A stretch of DNA of 24,713 bases, taken from NCBI GenBank assembly GCA_937916085.1, contig CALGGO010000002.1, positions 1-24,713 on the forward strand. The letters run 5' to 3'. Below the pieces are notes generated by a model. It was not told the origin of the DNA. It saw nothing but the letters and a program-made list of their open reading frames with translations, and made no database searches. This stretch comes from an uncultured Prevotellaceae bacterium. GTDB lineage: Bacteria; Bacteroidota; Bacteroidia; Bacteroidales; Muribaculaceae. The translations under genes and the position numbers were made by a program. This document shows, piece after piece, positions 22,701 through 24,713 of the stretch (its first letter is position 1; each line of letters opens with the position of its first letter).

Positions 22701-23160
22701 TGCAACCAGAGAAGGCATAGTCACCAATCGACTTCACCGAGTTGGGGATGGTCACCGAGGTCAAGCCGCGGCAACCATAGAAGGCATAACCACCAATCGA
22801 AGTCACCGAGTTGCCTATGGTCACCGAGGTCAAGCCGCTGCATTCATAGAAAGCTTTGTAGCCAATCTTGGTCACCGAGTTGGGGATGGTCACCGAGGTC
22901 AAGCCGCTGCAACCCCCGAAGGCATTGTCACCAATCGAAGTCACCGAGTAAGTTTTACCACTATAAGTCACTGTTGAGGGGATTGTGAGGTCACCATTCA
23001 GATTTGAGTATCGTGTATATGATGAATTTTGATAAGTGACCGTCACGCTTGTCCCATCACTGTTTTTGTTGTAGCAGAGTCCATCGACCATAAAGTTGTA
23101 GGCGCTGGCAGAAAAGCTAACTGTCAGTATTGCCAGCAAGAGAAATAATGTTTTTTTCAT
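19780..23160 (-). CDS. Secreted BspA-like leucine-rich-repeat protein with C-terminal dockerin
   Basis: A 1126-residue exported protein. Residues 1-20 are a signal peptide (MKKTLFLLLAILTVSFSASA). From about 45 to 600 there are about 19 LRR_5/BspA-type repeats, mostly 23 residues, with consensus GLTSVTIPNSVTSIGxxAFx plus xCS. Two longer units contain the motif VVESGNTKYDSRNNCNAIIE. Residues about 620-1065 form beta-rich, probably Fn3-like, modules. The last 55 residues are a type I dockerin with two calcium-loop repeats, DVNGDGMVTAADITALYDYM and DQTGDGIITAADITAVYTVM. BspA-like proteins mediate adhesion to host proteins or other bacteria; the ligand here is unknown. No cohesin is in the window. 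ATG at 23160 follows a 350-nt candidate leader RNA. Confidence 0.92.
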   Translation of the reverse strand: MKKTLFLLLAILTVSFSASAYNFMVDGLCYNKNSDGTSVTVTYQNSSYTRYSNLNGDLTIPSTVTYSGKTYSVTSIGDNAFGGCSGLTSVTIPNSVTKIGYKAFYECSGLTSVTIGNSVTSIGGYAFYGCRGLTSVTIPNSVKSIGDYAFSGCSGLTSVTIPNSVTNIGYEAFYECSGLTSVTIGNSVTSIGSSAFSGCSGLTSVTIPNSVTSIGYSAFRQCSGLTSVTIGNSVTSIGSTAFSGCSGLTSVAIPNSVTSIGGNAFSSCSGLTSIVVESGNTKYDSRNNCNAIIETATNTLVTGCMNTLIPNSVTSIGYSAFEGCTGLTSVTIPNSVTTIGSYAFEHCSGLTSVTIPNSVTSIGDGAFKQCSGLTSVTIPNSVTSIGDYTFYGCSGLTSVTIPNSVTSIGGYAFEYCTGLTSVTIPNSVTSIGKFAFSYCSGLTSVTIPNSVTSIGSNFLGMGNNAFVYSGLTSIVVESGNTKYDSRNNCNAIIETATNTLVTGCMNTLIPNSVTSISGYAFYGCSGLTSVTIPNSVTTIGVSAFYGCSGLTSVTIPNSVTSISSWAFDGCSGLNYVLCLPVTPPSGSDVMFPTGMTIYVPSASLNAYKAASYWKSYNIYPFDEPSCNVYYTSIKIYGGPFITINSATVNGNNYYPENEEINVDGLLPGTNYQMTVNYAIEGEDNQTKVFDVTTKVPSFSSSFSITQTSVTPQFTVTRDPGFVPEKCGVTINGTNYNGNITESTDGYHRIVCPKISGLDLNTNYDIELWVEYKGTKYSSNATFKTSGIGISSQKSVGPTSANITVDYSAGDAVVQDTYFTFGGQNYDKSLNVTGLKPETSYSTTCTVVTKSGSQSQGINFTTPVLSMVAQPARMLSNTSPLLMATTNVADEETGCGFEWRRYDAPAEMPSTKVFSPVADGMIMGVVNNMSENVYYKYRPFYRASDGTEYYGDWVAFITADAGVYYEPVAYTYAQYLVDGNNVTINGMAMPGSENIISQGFAYWLNTPAHAPATEPKSVPSDGVTTITASGQRMSATLTDLQRGKTYSYCAFVKTDSGTFYGAERTFTTEGLPGDVNGDGMVTAADITALYDYMLNNDGSHLVTGDQTGDGIITAADITAVYTVMLGN
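21613..21753 (-). repeat. 141-bp duplicated block in the LRR gene, copy A
   Basis: This block is identical, by my reading, to 22213-22353, exactly 600 bp (200 codons) away. It encodes the long LRR unit with KYDSRNNCNAI and NTLVTGCMNTLIPNSVTSI. Flanking units are diverged, so the block marks a recent duplication or gene conversion. Confidence 0.92.
22213..22353 (-). repeat. 141-bp duplicated block in the LRR gene, copy B
   Basis: Second copy of the block at 21613-21753. The 600-bp in-frame spacing means recombination between the copies would delete or add 200 residues without a frameshift. Confidence 0.92.
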
Positions 23161-23198
23161 ACGTATAAAATGTTTATTAGTTAGTGAAATTAGTCATC

Positions 23199-23511
23199 AA
23201 AAAAAGCCTCTTTAGTCTCCCGAATCAAGGTGATATTCGTTTATGGTGAGTATAATAAGATAGCGTGGAGACTTGTCCGGTTTATTATCACTAAGGCATC
23301 GCCAAACGCCCACGCAGAAATAAACAGTCATCCCCCACGCGATGCCATATACTGTTCCCGCCAATGGGGATGATGTATTGGCACACGGAAGGCGTCTTCA
23401 ACTGCTTTATCTCTCTGCTAAATATTTTGGCGATTTTTAGTGATAAGATAACGCAAAAACGCTTTCAAATATGTCTTCGGGTGAGAGTTTGACTCCACAA
23501 GTTCACCCGAA
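23199..23511 (-). ncRNA. Candidate structured leader RNA of the LRR-dockerin gene
   Basis: From the predicted start near 23511 the minus-strand transcript opens with a 9-bp hairpin, TTCGGGTGA/TCACCCGAA (23503-23511 with 23476-23484). A long-range stem joins TTATCACTAA/TTAGTGATAA (23437-23446 with 23285-23294) and TCGCCAAA/TTTGGCGA (23426-23433 with 23299-23306). Inside, TCATCCCC/GGGGATGA (8 bp) and GTATTGGCA/TGCCATATAC interleave, so they would form a pseudoknot or alternative folds. A last stem AGTCTCC/GGAGACT (23267-23273 with 23214-23220) precedes a T7 run (23205-23199). It may be a riboswitch-like leader, an attenuator or an independent small RNA. I could not match it to a known family. 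Confidence 0.5.
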
Positions 23512-23517
23512 TTGTTG

Positions 23518-23549
23518 CAAAATTACACATTTATATAATTTTACGCAAG
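23518..23549 (-). promoter_or_regulatory. Promoter of the LRR-dockerin leader
   Basis: The minus strand has TAATTTTG (23525-23518), an exact TAnnTTTG, with CTTG (23549-23546), one mismatch from TTTG, 20 bp upstream. The start would fall near 23511, exactly where the first leader hairpin begins, leaving an untranslated leader of about 350 nt. Confidence 0.55.
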
Positions 23550-23666
23550 AAAAAACAACAAAAACAACCCATAGTCGCCAGATTTGTAGAGCCAACAAGC
23601 AAATGCATATTTTTTACAAAGTTAAAAAAAATGGCTGCAATTAACTAAAAAGTGAATTTTTTTTAG

Positions 23667-23674
23667 TAACTTTG
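23667..23674 (+). promoter_or_regulatory. -7 promoter element of pheS
   Basis: TAACTTTG matches TAnnTTTG 35 bp before the pheS ATG. The -33 TTTG is not evident at the expected distance. The stretch 23526-23666 otherwise shows only AT-rich sequence. Confidence 0.5.
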
Positions 23675-23709
23675 CATGATTTTTCAAGAAACAATCAATT
23701 CATTAAGAT

Positions 23710-24713
23710 ATGTTATTAGAGAAAATAGAGAATTTAAAGGCGCAAATCTCTGATCTGAAAGCTGATAGCAGTGATGCCTTAGAGGCTATGCGCATCAAAT
23801 ATCTAAGTAAGAAAGGCGAGATTTCCGCCCTCTTCAATGAGTTCCGCAACGTGCCAAATGATCAGAAAAAAGAGTTTGGTCAACGACTCAACGAACTCAA
23901 AGCTCTTGCTACTGAGAAGATAAACTCTCTCAAGGAAGAGTATCAGAGCAAAGAGGATGTTGCCAACGAAATTGACATTACTCGCCCAGCATTCCCTGAG
24001 GAGATTGGCACACGTCACCCTATCTCGATGGTGCGCAAGGAGATTATCGACATATTTTCACGACTGGGTTTCACGCTTGCCGATGGACCTGAAGTGGAGG
24101 ACGATATGCATGTGTTTACCTCGCTGAATTTCGCCGCCGACCATCCCGCCCGAGACATGCAGGACACCTTCTTCATCAACGAGGACAAGAATGGCGACGT
24201 GACTCGCAACATTGTGCTGCGCAGCCACACCAGTTCGGTACAGTCGCGTGTGATGAAGACAACCCAACCTCCCATCCGCATCATCTGCCCGGGACGTGTA
24301 TATCGCAACGAGGCTATCACAGCTCGCGCTCACTGCTTCTTCCATCAGATTGAGGGGCTTTATATCGACAAAAATGTATCGTTTGCCGACCTCAAGCAAG
24401 TACTTCTCTATTTTGCCAAAGAACTGTTTGGTCCCGACACCAAGATTCGTCTGCGTCCCAGCTACTTCCCATTCACCGAGCCAAGCGCCGAGATGGATGT
24501 CTCGTGCATGCTCTGCGGCGGCGAGGGGTGCGGCTTCTGCAAGCACACCGGTTGGGTGGAGATTCTTGGCTGTGGCATGGTAGATCCTAACGTGCTTGAA
24601 CTTTGCGGCATTGACAGCAAGGTTTACACTGGCTACGCCTTTGGCGTGGGCGTGGAGCGCATCACCAACCTCAAATATATGGTTAAGGACCTGCGCATGT
24701 TCAGCGAGAACGA
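23710..24713 (+). CDS. pheS: Phenylalanyl-tRNA synthetase alpha subunit (3' end outside window)
   Basis: The 334 codons seen cover nearly the whole protein, judging from the usual length of about 340. PheS carries the class II catalytic core of the alpha2-beta2 enzyme charging tRNA-Phe. The N-terminal coiled coil begins MLLEKIENLKAQISDLKADS (1-20) and continues KKEFGQRLNELKALATEKIN. The catalytic core contains RHPISMVRKEIIDIFSRLGF, LRSHTSSVQSRVM (motif region), CPGRVYRNEAITARAHCFFH (motif 2) and YAFGVGVERITNLKY (motif 3). A cysteine-rich insert CMLCGGEGCGFCKHTGW precedes GWVEILGCGMVDP. ATG at 23710; the frame is open to the window edge. Confidence 0.97.
   Translation, partial: MLLEKIENLKAQISDLKADSSDALEAMRIKYLSKKGEISALFNEFRNVPNDQKKEFGQRLNELKALATEKINSLKEEYQSKEDVANEIDITRPAFPEEIGTRHPISMVRKEIIDIFSRLGFTLADGPEVEDDMHVFTSLNFAADHPARDMQDTFFINEDKNGDVTRNIVLRSHTSSVQSRVMKTTQPPIRIICPGRVYRNEAITARAHCFFHQIEGLYIDKNVSFADLKQVLLYFAKELFGPDTKIRLRPSYFPFTEPSAEMDVSCMLCGGEGCGFCKHTGWVEILGCGMVDPNVLELCGIDSKVYTGYAFGVGVERITNLKYMVKDLRMFSEN

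Noticed and set aside
21440..22960. Regularly spaced near-identical 69-bp repeats, superficially CRISPR-like
   Set aside because: The period is a multiple of three and encodes 23-residue LRR units in one continuous frame with a signal peptide and dockerin. The variable parts are coding positions, not spacers.
21669..22977. Plus-strand open frames rich in HRVGDGHRGQA within the LRR region
   Set aside because: They are antisense shadows created by the in-frame repeat of the LRR gene and have no independent start context or family resemblance.
23199..23511. Assignment of the leader as 6S RNA, tmRNA or RNase P RNA
   Set aside because: No tmRNA tag frame or tRNA-like ends and no RNase P signature were seen. 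The 6S-like long stem is not specific enough, so I left it as an unassigned structured RNA.
1..24713. tRNA or rRNA genes
   Set aside because: No T-loop GGTTCGAATCC-type motifs with matching acceptor stems and no rRNA-like segments were noticed. The GGTGGGTTC motifs belong to the palindromic element.

Overview
This window looks like chromosomal DNA from a gut-type Bacteroidales (Bacteroidetes), perhaps Muribaculaceae or Prevotellaceae; the genus cannot be fixed from the sequence alone. Three things support this. The genes have family-specific features: DUF4290 and DUF5063 proteins, the short archaeal/eukaryotic-type prolyl-tRNA synthetase, and a BspA-like leucine-rich-repeat secreted protein. 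Several genes carry Bacteroidetes-type promoters (TTTG about 19-20 bp before TAnnTTTG). Shine-Dalgarno sequences are largely absent.

Layout. Positions 75-8181 (minus strand) hold a small unknown protein, a phosphohexomutase, an M18 aminopeptidase, a DUF5063 protein, nadD, gmk, yicC and two small genes that resemble the two halves of a phage/plasmid DnaD-like replication protein. A 488-bp divergent spacer separates these from a plus-strand run (8670-13642): tsaB, DUF4290, rimM, an OmpA-family protein and proS. Next on the minus strand (13836-17725) come a small membrane protein, an orphan phage-tailspike-like beta-helix protein, a fragment resembling the C-terminus of a secreted protein, and dnaA. 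An MCE/MlaD lipid-transport protein (18139-19089) follows. A 690-bp spacer contains a palindromic MITE-like element. Then comes a 1126-residue secreted LRR protein with a C-terminal dockerin (19780-23160). Finally a 549-bp divergent spacer with a candidate structured leader RNA precedes pheS, which runs off the right edge.

Most genes are housekeeping: tRNA charging and modification (proS, pheS, tsaB), ribosome maturation (rimM), nucleotide and NAD synthesis (gmk, nadD), replication initiation (dnaA), sugar phosphate metabolism and envelope maintenance. yicC-gmk-nadD-DUF5063 looks like one transcription unit.

The most striking structure is outside the genes. A composite intergenic repeat family fills nearly all spacers in two gene runs. 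Each full copy is ordered: a GCGCTTCGCGC palindrome, low-complexity TTAGAG/ACAAAG tracts, a 135-nt core, GTCAGC-type octamers, and an ACGATAAACGA tail ending at the next start codon. Five core copies are present, two of them identical over 135 nt by my reading. All full copies have the same orientation relative to the downstream gene. Two elements overlap coding sequence and supply the C-terminal tails and stop codons of Gmk and NadD. Other notable structures are the leader RNA of the LRR-dockerin gene, an 81-bp promoter/hairpin tandem repeat before tsaB, and the MITE-like palindrome. All statements come from reading the sequence; no database search or folding program was run.
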